Made by a program: the position numbers and the translations under genes
Assembly (NCBI GenBank): GCA_019155205.2
Contig: JAHNZQ020000181.1
Coordinates: 3,109,999 to 3,173,998, forward strand
Source: Gracilaria vermiculophylla
Taxonomy: Eukaryota; Rhodophyta; Florideophyceae; Gracilariales; Gracilariaceae
Length of the DNA: 64,000 nucleotides
Direction: 5' to 3'
Notes under the pieces: generated by a model
The model's input: only the letters and a program-made list of their open reading frames with translations
What the model was told of the DNA's origin: nothing
Databases searched by the model: none
In this document: positions 1 through 11,650 of the stretch, piece after piece
How positions within the stretch are numbered: the first letter of the stretch is position 1
Layout of the letters: each line of letters opens with the position of its first letter

Positions 1-1022
1 GCCACCTGCAGGTTGTAATTCAGCAGCTTTTCCGCCTTGGACCCGCTCCACGTGGTGCCTTTCCTCAGATTCTGAATTCCGTAAGAGCGCAGGACCCGGA
101 TAGTCAACGCCGATCAGGGAAGCAAACTTCCGGCGGTCGGCTGATACGAAGAATCCCAGTAGAGCCGACCGTCTCGGCACCGAGTATATGAAATGAAGCT
201 TTCGTCCGCTGCTTGGAGATACGCCATCAGGAGACCGACCGCGAACTCCGTAGAGGCCATCAACATGACGAAACGCCCTAAGGAGTCATGGGGGTCTAGA
301 ACTTCCGAGGTGTGGTACGCAAAGGTAATAGTTGTCGCAACGCAAAGGTGGTGCAGGGATTCCCAGTGGTCCCTCCAAGAGTCGTTCACCTACAGATAGT
401 ACTCTGGACGTTTCTCGGAGGGCATTTCGTGGAATTCCGTGTTATTCGAACCATGGAAGTACTTGAAAGCGGTACGTGCTCCTGTCTCATCCGCCAAGTG
501 CGTCCCCTGACGATTTTCGTTGAGACAATAGAGGCGATCGAATAAGGGATCGAAGGGCAAGACCACGTGGGTTGAGTGTCCATCAGCAATTTTTTCGGGC
601 CGCCCCGATCGCGGATGCGAGCTCTCTTTCTGAAGGAGTACTCAGACTCGCGCCTGAAGCTCCCGCTCTTCGGCGCACCTAAAGTGAGGAGTATCACAAT
701 GTCCCACCGTTGTTAGAGGGTTGTCACCGTGCACCAGAGTGTGGAGCTAGTGAGCGCGATTGGCGTCCGCCCAGGTCCGCTTCTAGTCGTTCCAAGCAAC
801 CTCCGGTACGGCGCGGAATCGCATCGCCTAGAGGTACGGTCCGAAATGGTGGATGTTGTCCTCCACGGGGCACGGGATACTGACGCGCTTTTCGTGGAAT
901 GGAACAAAGACCCGCATGGCACGATGGCCGAAGTGCCTCTCTGGGCGAGATAGTGCACCGGTAGAGGTGTGATACACCTCGGAATTGGACGGAGACGTAC
1001 GCGCCTGAGTTGAAGAAGTCAT
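1..1022 (-). pseudogene. G1 antisense accessory ORF, copy 1 (broken)
   Basis: Two minus-strand open pieces (114-389 and 828-1022) match the same protein in copies 2 and 3. The shared block includes FAYHTSEVLDPHDS, then EFAV, then SYTRCRDG and YWDSSYQPTAG. The upstream piece shares RVFVPFH and CPVED with the other copies. Minus-strand reading of bases 1-113 continues into a GIQNL block also seen in copy 2. Stops and frame changes separate the pieces, so this copy is dead. The domain is not one I recognise and does not resemble retroviral-type gag. The recognisable gag of the family lies on the other strand in copy 2. Confidence 0.7.
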
Positions 1023-1730
1023 GCCGAAGGTGTATTTAGCTGGATGAATGGCGACTGAACATGTCGAAGCACCTGAAGAGAGTGATTTGACGCCATTTGG
1101 GGAGCAGCTCTCGGTTATATACCTAAAGATGGAAGGAGCCGCGTCGAGACGCCATCATGGAGTTCGGAGAGAGGATGGACGATCGCAGGCAGGCCTGGTA
1201 TGGAGCAGCATGGCCGGAAGCAAGTTTATATCCAGTGGAGACCAACCAAGGCGCAGAAGAGAAGTTCATGAGATGATGCACTTTCACGGAGATGGAACGA
1301 GCGGACGCAATGAATCGGATGTTCCCCAAAAGAGAATTCTCGAAGGAAGCGGAGCGTTGAGTGCCTTAAGGGATTCAGAAAACAGGCCGGAATGACTCAC
1401 GCTTCGGCCGCGGAGGCCATGTGTCTGCGCCGCACACGGGAGACTTTAGTTGTGCAGGATATCACCCCGCTGAATGGGGCGGCAGCTCTGACGGATTACA
1501 CCAAGAAAGAGAAGACGAGGCTGGATCAAGGAGAGCTAGGGCCAGCAAACGCCGCAAGGAATAAAACACGAGCCCGCGGTGGTACGCCGCGCAGGAGTAT
1601 TGCAGTATGGAGAAACGCCTGAAGGAGAGGATATCTCACATCGCCGGAGGCCGCGCTGGCATCAACAACGATAGGAGCCACCAAGGGTTCGAAATATTAG
1701 AAGATGCACCTCAAGCACTTGCTTCAATTC

Positions 1731-1743
1731 AGGAAAGAGGGTA
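1731..1743 (+). other. Polypurine tract of G1 copy 1
   Basis: The 13 bases AGGAAAGAGGGTA directly precede the LTR. The same place in copy 2 reads AGGAAAGGGGGTA and in copy 3 (minus strand) AGGAAAGGTGGTA. A purine tract at this position primes plus-strand DNA synthesis in LTR elements. It identifies the adjoining LTR as the 3' LTR and fixes the sense direction. Confidence 0.8.
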
Positions 1744-2295
1744 TGTAGTACATTGGGTCCTAAGGTAATATGATGGTATGGCTCTGTGGCGTGATATTCC
1801 TAAGGAGATCTCTTATTTTATTAACTGAGCCACCTGGTGCAGAGGTTGTCACGCGTGCGCTACAGTATCCTTAAAAACGGTAGAATTTATATTTATTTTA
1901 ATTACTTTGTGCCGGTTATTACTACTGTAGTGATACCTCCCGAGGCAGGCTCCCGGCTTGATACTTAATCTGGCGCTCGAGCTGCACCTCTGGGGAAGTG
2001 AACCAAGCAGCCTTGTGTCTTCATCTACCTTTGCGGTTGGATGCTGTCATCGATCATCCTAAGGTTTTTAAGCCGCCGATCCCCAGTTCGCCTCGTAGCA
2101 GCCCCTGTAGGAGCATTGTCCGCCCAGTGAACCTTCCCCTCCGCTTGATTTTTACGCATCCCCTTTCAGAATTCCCCCGGCTCGCGACAGAGATTACCGG
2201 AGACCACCTTTAGGAACTTGCGCCTTTGGAGTCAACATAAACTCCTAACGGACGTTGTGCAGTACTGCCTCGAAAGGAGAACTGACAGTATCACA
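1744..2295 (+). repeat. 3' LTR of G1 copy 1 (552 bp)
   Basis: It starts TGTAGTACA and ends TATCACA, close to the family consensus ends TGTAGTACAG and GTACCACA, which form a near-perfect inverted repeat. It aligns over its full length with the other complete family LTRs in the window, all 549-554 bp. Several substitutions relative to the solo LTRs suggest an older copy. Confidence 0.88.
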
Positions 2296-5200
2296 CTAAA
2301 AGCTATTTATCTCAGCATTTAACGTTGCACTGTGAATATCTCCTTTTTTTGAATCTCGACTTTTGCTGGGATTTCTATTATTTCTCGTGGACAAGTACGA
2401 TACAGGACATTGACGTTCACTGGCCGCATTGCAAACCTATGTGGGCAGCCTTCACAGCAATACGTCTAGAATTATGAGCCGCCAGTGCCCATTGTGTATT
2501 ACGACATCTCCTCTTATCAGTAGCGCAAGCCTTCCTTGCATACATGATGAGCCTACCTCCAAGACCATTTCATCGGTCGATTAAAACCCGTGCAGTGGAT
2601 ACATATACACTACGAAAAGAAAGGGCTCATAAGTTCAGGGTTATGCTATAATGTAGTGCAATAAGCAAAGCATTTTAGAGGTTTAACTAGCACCGTGGTC
2701 ATTGAGTTCAAATTCTTATTAGTAAAAGGAATTATAGGTACCAGTGGTAGTTTATATCATTCATGATAGCATAATATAGTAGACAGTGGACAGAATGTCC
2801 CCACGAAGATACTATAACCATGCTGATAAACTGTGAGGAGGCCTGAGCTCTTCACTATACCGAACGAGGTGAAAGAACTTTTTCCTACCTATTGAGTAAA
2901 GGTAGGAACCTTATCGCTAAATTCCCATGCCCTGCGGTTTTTACTGTCAATCTGCAGGTTAGGCAACTATTTCGTCAAGCTCACTTCTCCCTAGACGCCC
3001 CATCCGTTTTTACCAACCTGTTACCATACATCTCTTGTTCATTCTATATATACAACCATTGTTCTGCTGTCCTTGCCATCCCTGGTACCAATGGCACTCT
3101 CCATCATCGTAGAATGGCACCTGCATTACCTATACCAGCCGCTTTCTAGAACCTATCTACTGGTCTCGCGTGCGTCCTACTCTGTACCACATTGTGGTCT
3201 CCAGACTTAGAATTCATGGGTACATGCCTATTTGTTAAAGACGAGAATAAAAAAAAAGTGAGAATATTGGATACTGTTTGGTTTTTTGAAGAAGCGTAGA
3301 ACATTTTCACGAATCCCCTAACACCAATATCTGAAAAATGCCTAAAAACAAACGTTTCATAACATGTTAGTCTGCAAAACAGCACGCCTCTCTCCCATAA
3401 AACCCAATTATGAACTAAACAGAGAACGCACTACAAAATCAAATTAGTACTGTACTACTCGGCGGTCATCAAGATGGTTTCGAAGCGGTTTCTCTACAGT
3501 GAGGCAAAAAGAAAGCCAAATCAGCCCCCAGACTCAATCCAAATGACCATGTGGTAACTGATGAAGAAGCGAAAAATGTCCAAATGGACGCTTCCAGCTC
3601 AGAAACTAATGCCATGGCCGCCGTATTTTCTGCCCGCTCCCAGAGTGAGGCACCCAAAAGGGTCCCCATAGTGGCCTACTAGCTCCTATAACAAAACGAA
3701 AATGCACATATAGATCAAGTGGTATGAGAAGATGTTCAGAAGCACTAGTTAGCCACTCCTTTCTCGACGCAGCCGTGAACTACTCCCTCGGGGCCGAACG
3801 GGTCACTATATGACATACTAGTGAACGGAAAGTTTCAGGAGATGGCTAACCAGGAAATCCTTTCCATTTTCTAATGCTGCATGCAGATATAAGGCCCAGT
3901 TAAAGAAGAAACAGAACCTCAAAACGGAGAGTGCTTGTTAAGTTAATAACTCCTGTGATGAGGTGGTGACGCCACGAATAGAGGCAAGCACGTTGACCGT
4001 GGCGTTGGTAGTTTGTAGGACTCGAAAGACAACTATAAACTCGACCAAGAGAGAAGAAAGGAGAAATCTATCGAAAGAAGAAACAAACCATTGGGTCTGG
4101 TTCCAACATTTCTAGCTAGAAAGCCAAAACGGACCTCACGAAAGACCACAAGAAATACAGTAAACGAAAGGAGCGGAAAACTCCTGCCGAAATGGGAAAG
4201 ATCACCAGAGTGGTAGGTCCAAACGGCACGCTTCGTCGGATTTAGATCCTGACGAGACCTTCGATGTACCCTAGCCCTTGCATGAGTAGTTCATGAAATC
4301 TGTCTATTGATGAACTTATAATTCGACCAGTCGCAACGCATCATATATCAAAGGGGTTAGGAAACCATTTACAAAGCAGCATGTTTAGCTTTTCTTCATG
4401 ATGAGCTCTACAATCCCAAAGTTTGATCACCCTATTGTAGTTGTCTGTTTCTTTCCAATTTTTAAGCTTATATATTGCCCGAATGGTTTCTTAGAAGGCA
4501 CCCGCATACGGTTGTTTACATTCTTTCTCAAGAGACAAGCAGACACAATGCTCCACAGCTAGGGACAGAGGAGTACCATGATGGAAGACGATAATGCCAA
4601 AGAGATGCTCCCTATATATTTTCAAATAGTGCAATATCTTTTGTAGACACATGCCACTGAAACGTTCATTTAAGAAGCCTTCGCGTACGTACTGAATTGT
4701 CGCTCACGCACCGAGCATTCCAAATCGGAGTTTACCAGAAACATTTTTTAGGTATTGCCTCTTGGTGTGATAACGTCTTTACGTTCTTCTTCCTAATGGT
4801 TTTGTACGCCTACAATATTTAGAAGGCCATCAAGGCGCCAATTTGCAAACATATAACAATTCATCTCCAATGCCACTAAAACGCAATTGCTCGATGCGCC
4901 CAATAGCTTAGTGACACTAATCCGGCTGAAAAATGCAGTCAGATACAAACCGATTGCATGGCGTGAGATTAATCTGAAGCCAAGAAGAATTTGGCGGAGA
5001 ATAACTGTTAGGATCTACATTGTATTATGATTTTATTATATGAATCATGAGTAATAGCCTTGATATTATATGGTATACGTAGCCTAGATGCATTCCTCGT
5101 GAAATTGCAGTTTGATTCGATGTGTTGTTTGCCCTAGACCAGCTTTACAACCACGTGTGACAATCCAAGTCATCATGCTATGTTTGAAGTCATAAGCCTT

Positions 5201-5325
5201 ATAGGAACCTATTGGCACTCTTGTTGTCAATGTAAGCATTTGAATTGTGTCCACGACGGAATGTTCTAGAAGCATCTTACGAAGGACAACTGTCCCATGA
5301 AGGACATTCGTTTCGACTTTGCATA
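2296..5325. other. No supportable gene
   Basis: About 3 kb of sequence without an open frame longer than 92 codons and without a domain I can name. The plus strand around 3470-3670 reads as a short hydrophilic stretch broken by stops, which may be transposon debris. I could not assign it. Confidence 0.5.
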
Positions 5326-5330
5326 GCTGG

Positions 5331-5410
5331 TGTTAGAAAAATAGATGAGCTATTTGCGCTATACTCTCTTGTAACACGGGGCGCACAGTTCACCATTTGA
5401 ACTATCAACA
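5331..5410 (-). repeat. 3' LTR of the miniature element (80 bp)
   Basis: On the minus strand this repeat follows the purine tract GGGCGAGGGGGCG and ends CTAACA next to the TSD GCTGG. It differs from the partner LTR at 4 of 80 sites (about 95 percent identity), which points to a fairly recent insertion compared with its surroundings. Confidence 0.88.
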
Positions 5411-5546
5411 CGCCCCCTCGCCCTGTACTTTCTTACAGAACAAGACCTCAAGCTTACAGTAACCACTTTTGACCACTGCTGTACACATGTACAAATTCTC
5501 AGGCTCAGGTCACTTCTGGGAATTGAACCCAGGGTCCTAGCGTTTA

Positions 5547-5561
5547 GCTGGGCCCATAACC
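5547..5561 (-). promoter_or_regulatory. Primer-binding site matching the initiator tRNA-Met anticodon arm
   Basis: The minus strand reads GGTTATGGGCCCAGC immediately after the 5' LTR. This is complementary to GCTGGGCCCATAACC, the conserved anticodon stem-loop (anticodon CAU) of eukaryotic initiator tRNA-Met, not to the tRNA 3' end. Drosophila copia is known to prime on a half-tRNA-iMet at a nearly identical site. I infer that this element used the same half-tRNA mode. Confidence 0.82.
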
Positions 5562-5641
5562 TGTTAGAAAAACAGATGAGCTATTTGCGCTATACTCTCT
5601 TGTGACACAGGGCGCACATTTCACCATTTGAACTATCAACA
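5562..5641 (-). repeat. 5' LTR of the miniature element (80 bp)
   Basis: On the minus strand it begins TGTTGATAG at 5641, next to the TSD GCTGG (5642-5646). It ends CTAACA at 5562, next to the primer-binding site. Confidence 0.88.
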
Positions 5642-5731
5642 GCTGGCAATAAGATGTTTCATAGCTAGTGCATCTAAAGGGGAACCGTAGAAATCATTTA
5701 CTGTGGCCTCGTTTTCGAAGGTCTGATTTTC

Positions 5732-5739
5732 TATATAAA
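5732..5739 (+). promoter_or_regulatory. Candidate TATA box
   Basis: TATATAAA lies about 110 bases upstream of an open frame without ATG (5850-6050) that is in phase with the 6432-6875 coding frame. A TATA element here would fit a promoter for that locus, but no transcript start can be seen. Confidence 0.35.
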
Positions 5740-6431
5740 CCCTGGTCGACCCGCCGACTTCTCCTCAGCTGGTCACCATCGTTCACGTTCTCAACCATTG
5801 ACCCAGTGTTCTAACAATAACCCTTCTGCCTCACAAGAAAAAGTAATCCTTGGTTCAGAATCACTACAACAAGCTCTCTACTGGATACAGTTTTATATCC
5901 CTTTATGGAAAGCTTCAATTTCTAGCTGGTCTTCGGCGATATCGCCCACGTGCGGGGGAAACCATGCCACCTCTGAAACCAATTGGTTACGAGCATGCGG
6001 TTTGGCACTTGAAAATGAGACGATTACTCCAGGTCTTCAACAGGATTTAACCGAAGGGCAATATTGTAAATTGTAAGAGAGCCGCGGGCCTAACGACAAA
6101 GCTCTTTGTCATCAGCCTTTACTGACCAGTCGATTATAAACATTCTATCTCGCTTCTGCCCATTCCAGCACTACGTGGCCACTGTGTATTGCAGTGCGAC
6201 TCTGCAACAAAGCTCAGCTCTCGTGAAGGTTCTCCAATAAAACAATGAGAAATTTCTTACGGCACCCACGAGACGAGGGACGAAGTCTTCCGGATTAACA
6301 GCTGAATAATGTGTATCGCCGCAACAACAACCACGAAATGTCAAACATATCACGCCATTCATCCAGAAAAACACTGGCCTCAACAATGCCAGCAAGAGAA
6401 CAACGAATATGGTTGAGACCGCCAGCCGCAC

Positions 6432-6875
6432 ATGACGTACTACCAATTGGTAGCTACATTGACCCCCCTGCAACCTTGGACATGTCAAAACCAAATGGCT
6501 GTCCACGAAGTGCCGAACAACGACAAATTGGATTCCGTTTGTTTCATGCATCACGACAACCAAACGTTTTCTATCAACTTTGCAATCTCTGCCACAAAAC
6601 AAGTAAACTACACATTCATCCAGTACACCGGCGCTATATCTAATCCGGTCCAGAAATTTGTTTTCTACTATTCTTGTGCAGCAATGTCATCCAATGCACC
6701 TGCTAAAACCTTTGACAGATGCAAATGGACAGCCACTTTCCATCTTGAGCTCCTTTTAACTGCAAATAACCATGAGAGATTTGACTGTCCGAATGCACTG
6801 CGTTGTCGTCAAAAAGCATCGACCAAGAGTAGTTTTGGTGGATCGTTCATTTCCAAATATTTCTACTCAGTATAA
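6432..6875 (+). CDS. Hypothetical protein, possible terminal exon (147 codons)
   Basis: An ATG-initiated frame of 147 codons ending TAA. The product is rich in Thr, Asn, Phe and Tyr with scattered Cys, and shows no motif I recognise. A second frame in the same phase (5850-6050, no ATG) lies upstream, behind the candidate TATA box. An overlapping frame at 5798-6076 is in another phase, so the true structure is uncertain: a short intron, a frameshifted pseudogene, or chance. There is no clear polyadenylation signal. Amino-acid composition is more protein-like than that of the neighbouring random frames, but I would not rely on it. Confidence 0.3.
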   Translation: MTYYQLVATLTPLQPWTCQNQMAVHEVPNNDKLDSVCFMHHDNQTFSINFAISATKQVNYTFIQYTGAISNPVQKFVFYYSCAAMSSNAPAKTFDRCKWTATFHLELLLTANNHERFDCPNALRCRQKASTKSSFGGSFISKYFYSV

Positions 6876-7627
6876 AACTGTAGCGGTACGATCTCTGGAG
6901 AACAGAACTCTGCAGTATATTCCCGTTCTTGCGGCATATATACATTGATCGGACACCTCGACGATACATTGCTCAATTTGATATGGAGGTCAATTTCAAT
7001 TCATTGGTTATGAAATATTTGGTGTAAGTCGTAATAAAGTCTCCAGGTTTAATAGAAAGGCGAGCACACATGTAATGTTGTTTGCATCGATTCATAGTGC
7101 GTAAAATGTAGTTAAGTTTTAAAAGAGAAAGGCTTGACGCCGCAACTGTTCATGCCGGCAAGTAGCTCCCCTTCCCGATGAGCAGTGAATGAAAAAGCAA
7201 GTTTTTACCTCTGACTCGAAAACCAGTGGATATTTGTGAACTCTTCATAATAAGCCATCATCTTAAGACAACCTACTCATCCACTTTGCAGAGCTCTAAA
7301 CCGCACACTGCGCCCATTTCTATCCCCTTATCGCGTTTTTCTCCGTTGTTTGTCCTGACATAAAAGCGTCATTACCCAGATTTCCGGTGCCTCTTTCTCG
7401 CCATTCTTTTTCTATTCTTCTTTCGTCCAACTCTGGCGATGCCTCCGCGACTTTCCGGTGTACCTGTACACCTGTACATAATTACTCACAATGAGCCTCG
7501 AACTTACCCCTGGCATAACCTGCTCATTCCAGGTGGCTCTGTTTGCTTCCCTAACCTTTAAGAAGAAGATTCCAAAGGTATTCTTGTGTCTCTGTAATAA
7601 TCTGGTACAGCACCACACAACCGAATT
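6876..7627. other. No supportable gene
   Basis: AT-rich intergenic sequence. Short open frames on both strands around 7410-7690 overlap each other and show no family signature. Confidence 0.5.
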
Positions 7628-8029
7628 CTACAAGAGCTTCTCTATCGCTGTAATGGGCTGGTTATTTTCTAGACAAACAAACGATTGGTACTGAGCATCT
7701 AAAACACGCATGTACTTCGTCAGACACAATACGTGTTGTTCAAGATGTGGTGCTCCAAGCATCACACCCATTCGTTTACAAAGGCTATCTTTGCCTGACC
7801 GGACACGGACTAAGCGAGCACAATATCGTATCTGAAGATTGCTCGATGGAGATTGCTTGAACCTTATCACCCACTTGGGGGGTTGAACTTCAAGTTCTTG
7901 ACTACCATCATTTGCTTGTATGACTTCGACAGTTTCTTTAAGAAGAACCAGTATTTCTTCTTCCATTGCTTCCTTGAATATCTGTTTTACTTCTTCAGAT
8001 TGATCTAACAGATTTTTGATGTGCTCCAT
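7628..8029 (-). pseudogene. Copia-2 reverse transcriptase, N-terminal fragment
   Basis: The minus-strand frame has the entry region of Ty1/copia RT: an AMEEEI start, then PPKWVIRFK and RYCARLVRV, which correspond to the family's conserved WV-x-K and RYKARLVA-x-G positions. It stops before the palm aspartates, so no catalytic YVDD is present. It follows the integrase fragment on the same strand, the expected Copia order (integrase before RT). The 3' part of RT, RNase H and the LTR are missing. Confidence 0.72.
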
Positions 8030-8121
8030 TTCTGTATGGTAAATAAATTCAGAGTCAATGCTTCCACGAGGGTAGAGATCGATGTGAAGAAATAAATCAT
8101 TGTCATTTGTAATGATTGATG

Positions 8122-9245
8122 TCAGATTCTTTCTGGGTGGATTGCATGCCGAAAATATTCCGTTGATGAGACCTGAAACAAATACATGTCCTGCGGGTGT
8201 GTCTTGACTGCAAAGTGATAACTCAGATGTTTTTCGTCATGATAATCCAGGGATAGTGGCTTGTCAAGAACTATTTGTGAGGACGCATTATCGTCAGAGA
8301 ATTCAGGTGGAAGAACTGAATCCCTAAAATCAGGGCGAACTCGATTCTCATGTATTGGGTAGATTTTCCATCTTGATAGACAAATATTGTTGGTCGTTGA
8401 TACTCTGTGACTTTCTCTGTTCTGCATCCTTGTTTTTATCCATGAAACCAAACTTCGTCATCCATTTTGATTAGTCTTATATCAGTAACTTGACGATACC
8501 GGGTATTTGCAGTGCGAAGGATAGTATGTTTAGCACGTGATTGTTCATTGTGAATACCAGCAAATTCTATCAATGCAATTCTTTTTCTGAAAGAGGTGAC
8601 GGAAGTCAGGTTTTCAATTTATCTTGGCATCAAACCAAAAAGAGAATAGTTTGGAATGACATTGTTAACATTTTTAACGACGTTTCATGCGATTTTAACG
8701 TCTCCAAGTAGTATATCGCTATTTCCAGAGCGGTAAGAAGTACTGCAATTCTCCAGTTTGTCAATGAAACTGTGCAGGAGTCTATGGAATATCTCATTAT
8801 TACCAAATGACCAAGGTGCTTCGATTAGTATTGGACAGAATCGCGATGGAAGAGTTTTCAGCTGAATAGCCATAAACTAGTTGATAGGATTTCTATCACG
8901 ATCAAAAATAGTGTACACTGAGCTGTCAAAGATTAAAAGCCAATTTGTGACGTATACTGCAAATGCAGACTTAGCAGAATCATCATGTACCTGTTTCAAT
9001 CTGATCATCAGATCTCTAGCATTTAAAATCACGAAAATCTTGATCTGACGTTTCTTAAAAGTGTGATACATGACATGTAGAGTAACTGAAATATTTGATG
9101 AGGGAGACATGGATACAGCAATGCGAGGCACCTGAGGTAATAATGCGTTTTCTTCGCATTCCTCGCATTTATGTGATTCGATTGATTGTCTCAGTACACG
9201 AGAGAGTTTTTCTTGGGAACGTTGTTGTCGAACGCATTGGAGCAT
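8122..9245 (-). pseudogene. Copia-2 integrase, decayed
   Basis: Minus-strand frames at 8877-9245, 8685-8873 and 8122-8451 join in order as one integrase with frame changes. The core contains VTLHVMYHTFKKRQIK (first catalytic Asp position, here His), then TIFDRDRN (second Asp kept), then FGNNEIFHRLLHSF (catalytic Glu kept). The C-terminal part has VWFHG and HENRVRP. The His at the first Asp position and the frame breaks make it inactive. Family assignment rests on this order together with the Copia-type RT downstream. Confidence 0.72.
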
Positions 9246-11650
9246 TGAAGTTGGCTCAGGGTGAAGATGAGTTTCGTGAAGCTACTCTTTGTCCTATTCT
9301 TCCAGTGTGGATGTCCAACCATCCCTTTCCCATGGCGAAAAAGGGTGTTGATTTTCGAACCTACAATCCTGGCTTGAATTCAATGGAGATACTAAAAAAA
9401 AAAAAATTTGAACATATCATTATAGGGTCTAAAAGGTTTCTAGCATAGGATTTCGGTTGAAATCCTGTTCAAAATCCTCATTTTGTGTAGCTAAATGTGT
9501 TCATAGTACAAATTTTGAACAGTACGCCTTGTGTAAAAAGAGAGTAAAGCGCAAATAACGCATTTGTTTTCCAACAAAATGTAACCACAAATGAAAACTA
9601 ACATGAAGTGGAATTGAAGTACTCCAGGCGTTCACTCAAATGAGACTGCCTCCTTCTTCTTGTAGAAATACACCAAACCCTTTTGATGATTTCATTTAAA
9701 GACCAGTGGGGAAAAGATTTGGAACATGAGGCGGTACAAATATTACTTGACGGAAAAAGTGTTCGTTTCCCGTCACTTCAAGGATTTGGGAAGTAAAAAA
9801 ACCAATGTATTTGGGAGATACCGTGCGTCCAGCATATTTGAATGGTTTTATATATTGCGGAAGTTGAAGATTACGGAAGGGTATTCATTTTGTCTGTGAT
9901 AAGCAAGACGCATTGCAAATACTCTTACGACCGCCCTTGTTGACCAGAACGTAGCTTATGATCTTTTCCATTGAAGACTCTGTGTTCATTATAAATTGCT
10001 AAAGCTTTCTTAGGTCTTGAATGGAATATTTAAAGAACAAAGCATCGTGATCAGTGTTATCAAGTTGAGAGTGATATGTTGTTAGAGAGGATTAATTTGC
10101 AGATGAATATTCCACATCGTGATGTGTATCATACCGCATTTGAAGAAGGTGATAAACGCACTCATGAAACTCAGGGTATTGTTGCACATCATCGTCGCGA
10201 AGTTTTGCTTTTTAGATATCACAGTATTCAACAACTTCATCTAAATCTTCAATACCACAATCAATTGTCATAGAGTTCACAATGGCCTCGGCTGGTTTTC
10301 CAAGGTTGAAAAAAGTGGTCTACGTCTGCATATCTCACCAATGCCGGTTGCAGATCCTGAGGGCATGCTCAACATATTTGCAACCATAACATCTATCACT
10401 AGGCGAATCGGATCCCTTAAATCTCGAGAATATAGGTTGCTGGTATCTCGAAAGGTATTGATTATGTCGGAATCGATTCTGTCTTGAATTGTATCGATTA
10501 TGTGGTGATCGTTGAGAAGGATGAGGTTAAGGAGTCTTGGCAACGTACGTTTCCAGAGGTTCATATTTTTTTGAAGAACAATTTCCATGACGGTCTTCTC
10601 CAGAAATGTTGATGTTATTCACAGGAGTCGTGCTTAATGAATCACTTCTTAAATTTATTTTTCTACTATCAGCACTCGCTGCTGCAGTTAAAAGAGCTTC
10701 TGAAAATGCAAGAGACGTTTGATGAGCTGCAAATATTTCATAAAGGCTCCCACACCAAATCTCAGATTTGAAAATCTCTTTAACTCAGTGCAGTAGAGTA
10801 GGATCCACTGCAAAGTATTTCATTAGATCATTATGAAAAGAAGTGACTTGCTCAGAGCAAGCTCGAGTGGCTGCATCTTCTGAGCTGCTGTTGGCTTTGA
10901 AATGAGAATATTTCATATTATAGTATCTTGTCGCTCGTCACTCTTGAGTACTTGAATCATACAAACAGACATTTTGATACTTGAAATCATCCCTTCAAAC
11001 AATGGGGAATGTAGCGGCAATCTTCATGCTGCCATGCGTGCTTTTCCAGTTGTTAACAAAACTAGAACTAGTGATAGATATTCTTCATGGACATCAGAAG
11101 CAGGGATTTGATCAAATATAAACTGAAGGCAATCTGTGAGTGGGTGTGTTTCTTCTTCTCTTAATCTATCACTGTGTGGAAAAATATGACTTTAAGCCTG
11201 AATGAACTTATTCAGATCCATGTTTGAAACAAATTTAAAATCTTTTCTGGGTGCCATAGACTGAGACGATTCTTCTTAAATTGGCCTCGTATGTACTTTT
11301 GGTGATCCAGTTTCCTCTTCATAACACTTGAAAATGTGATTCAATATTGCCTTTTGCCTGGCATGAACAGTTATTCGTCGAGATTGTGTACATCCAGTGA
11401 ACAAAACGAAAAGCTTATACTATAACTCGATTCAAAATAATGCATAGTTGTTGATATCATTTTCCATCATGTTTGAAGCTGCTTGGTCCGATCGAAGGTC
11501 ATTTGTAGCTAAGCTATGAATATCATCACATAGGAATTTTGCCAAAGTAACCAGCATTACTCCTGACCAAAAGTACGTATTTGGATTAAAATGTGCACAG
11601 TGGGAGAGAATATCTTTGAACTGCCATTCATGACTCGTGGCAGTCATTTC
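9246..11650 (-). other. Probable upstream (gag-side) debris of Copia-2
   Basis: Between the integrase and about 11.65 kb the minus strand has short frames broken by stops (for example 10277-10588 and 11432-11647). A minus-strand ATG near 11221 starts a short gag-like hydrophilic frame. The position fits gag and protease of Copia-2, but no zinc knuckle, protease DTG or LTR could be identified. A run of A (9393-9404) lies in this stretch. Confidence 0.35.

Larger units (their letters stand above)
1..2295 (+). mobile_element. G1 Ty3/gypsy retrotransposon, copy 1 (3' end only)
   Basis: This is the 3' part of a G1 element. The window starts inside the antisense accessory reading frame, which runs on the minus strand to about position 1022. 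A short internal tail, a polypurine tract and the 3' LTR follow. Orientation is given in the pol sense, inferred from copies 2 and 3, where pol is visible and LTR, polypurine tract and antisense frame have the same relative order. pol itself lies outside the window. No target duplication can be tested because the 5' end is missing. Confidence 0.85.
5326..5646 (-). mobile_element. TRIM/SMART miniature LTR retrotransposon with 5-bp TSD
   Basis: A complete miniature LTR element. Two 80-bp direct repeats (5331-5410 and 5562-5641) differ at 4 positions and, on the minus strand, each begin TGTTGATAG and end CTAACA. They flank 151 bp with no coding capacity. Perfect target duplications GCTGG lie outside (5326-5330 and 5642-5646). 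On the minus strand a primer-binding site directly follows the first repeat, and a purine tract (reverse complement of 5411-5423) directly precedes the second. All the cis signals of an LTR retrotransposon are present, with no gag or pol, so it must be mobilised in trans. Confidence 0.9.

Noticed and set aside
5511..5561. A tRNA gene or tRNA-derived SINE, from the GGGCCCATAACC segment and T-arm-like hairpin.
   Set aside because: The segment is complementary to the tRNA anticodon arm and sits exactly where a primer-binding site belongs. There is no acceptor stem or full cloverleaf.
5519..5583. A tRNA-like Pol III promoter in the miniature element (minus strand B-box GGTTCAATTCC and an A-box-like TAGCTCATCTGT).
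   Set aside because: A TTTTT run lies between the two boxes and would end Pol III transcription. The LTR, PBS, PPT and TSD already explain the element. The B-box match may be part of a hairpin by chance.
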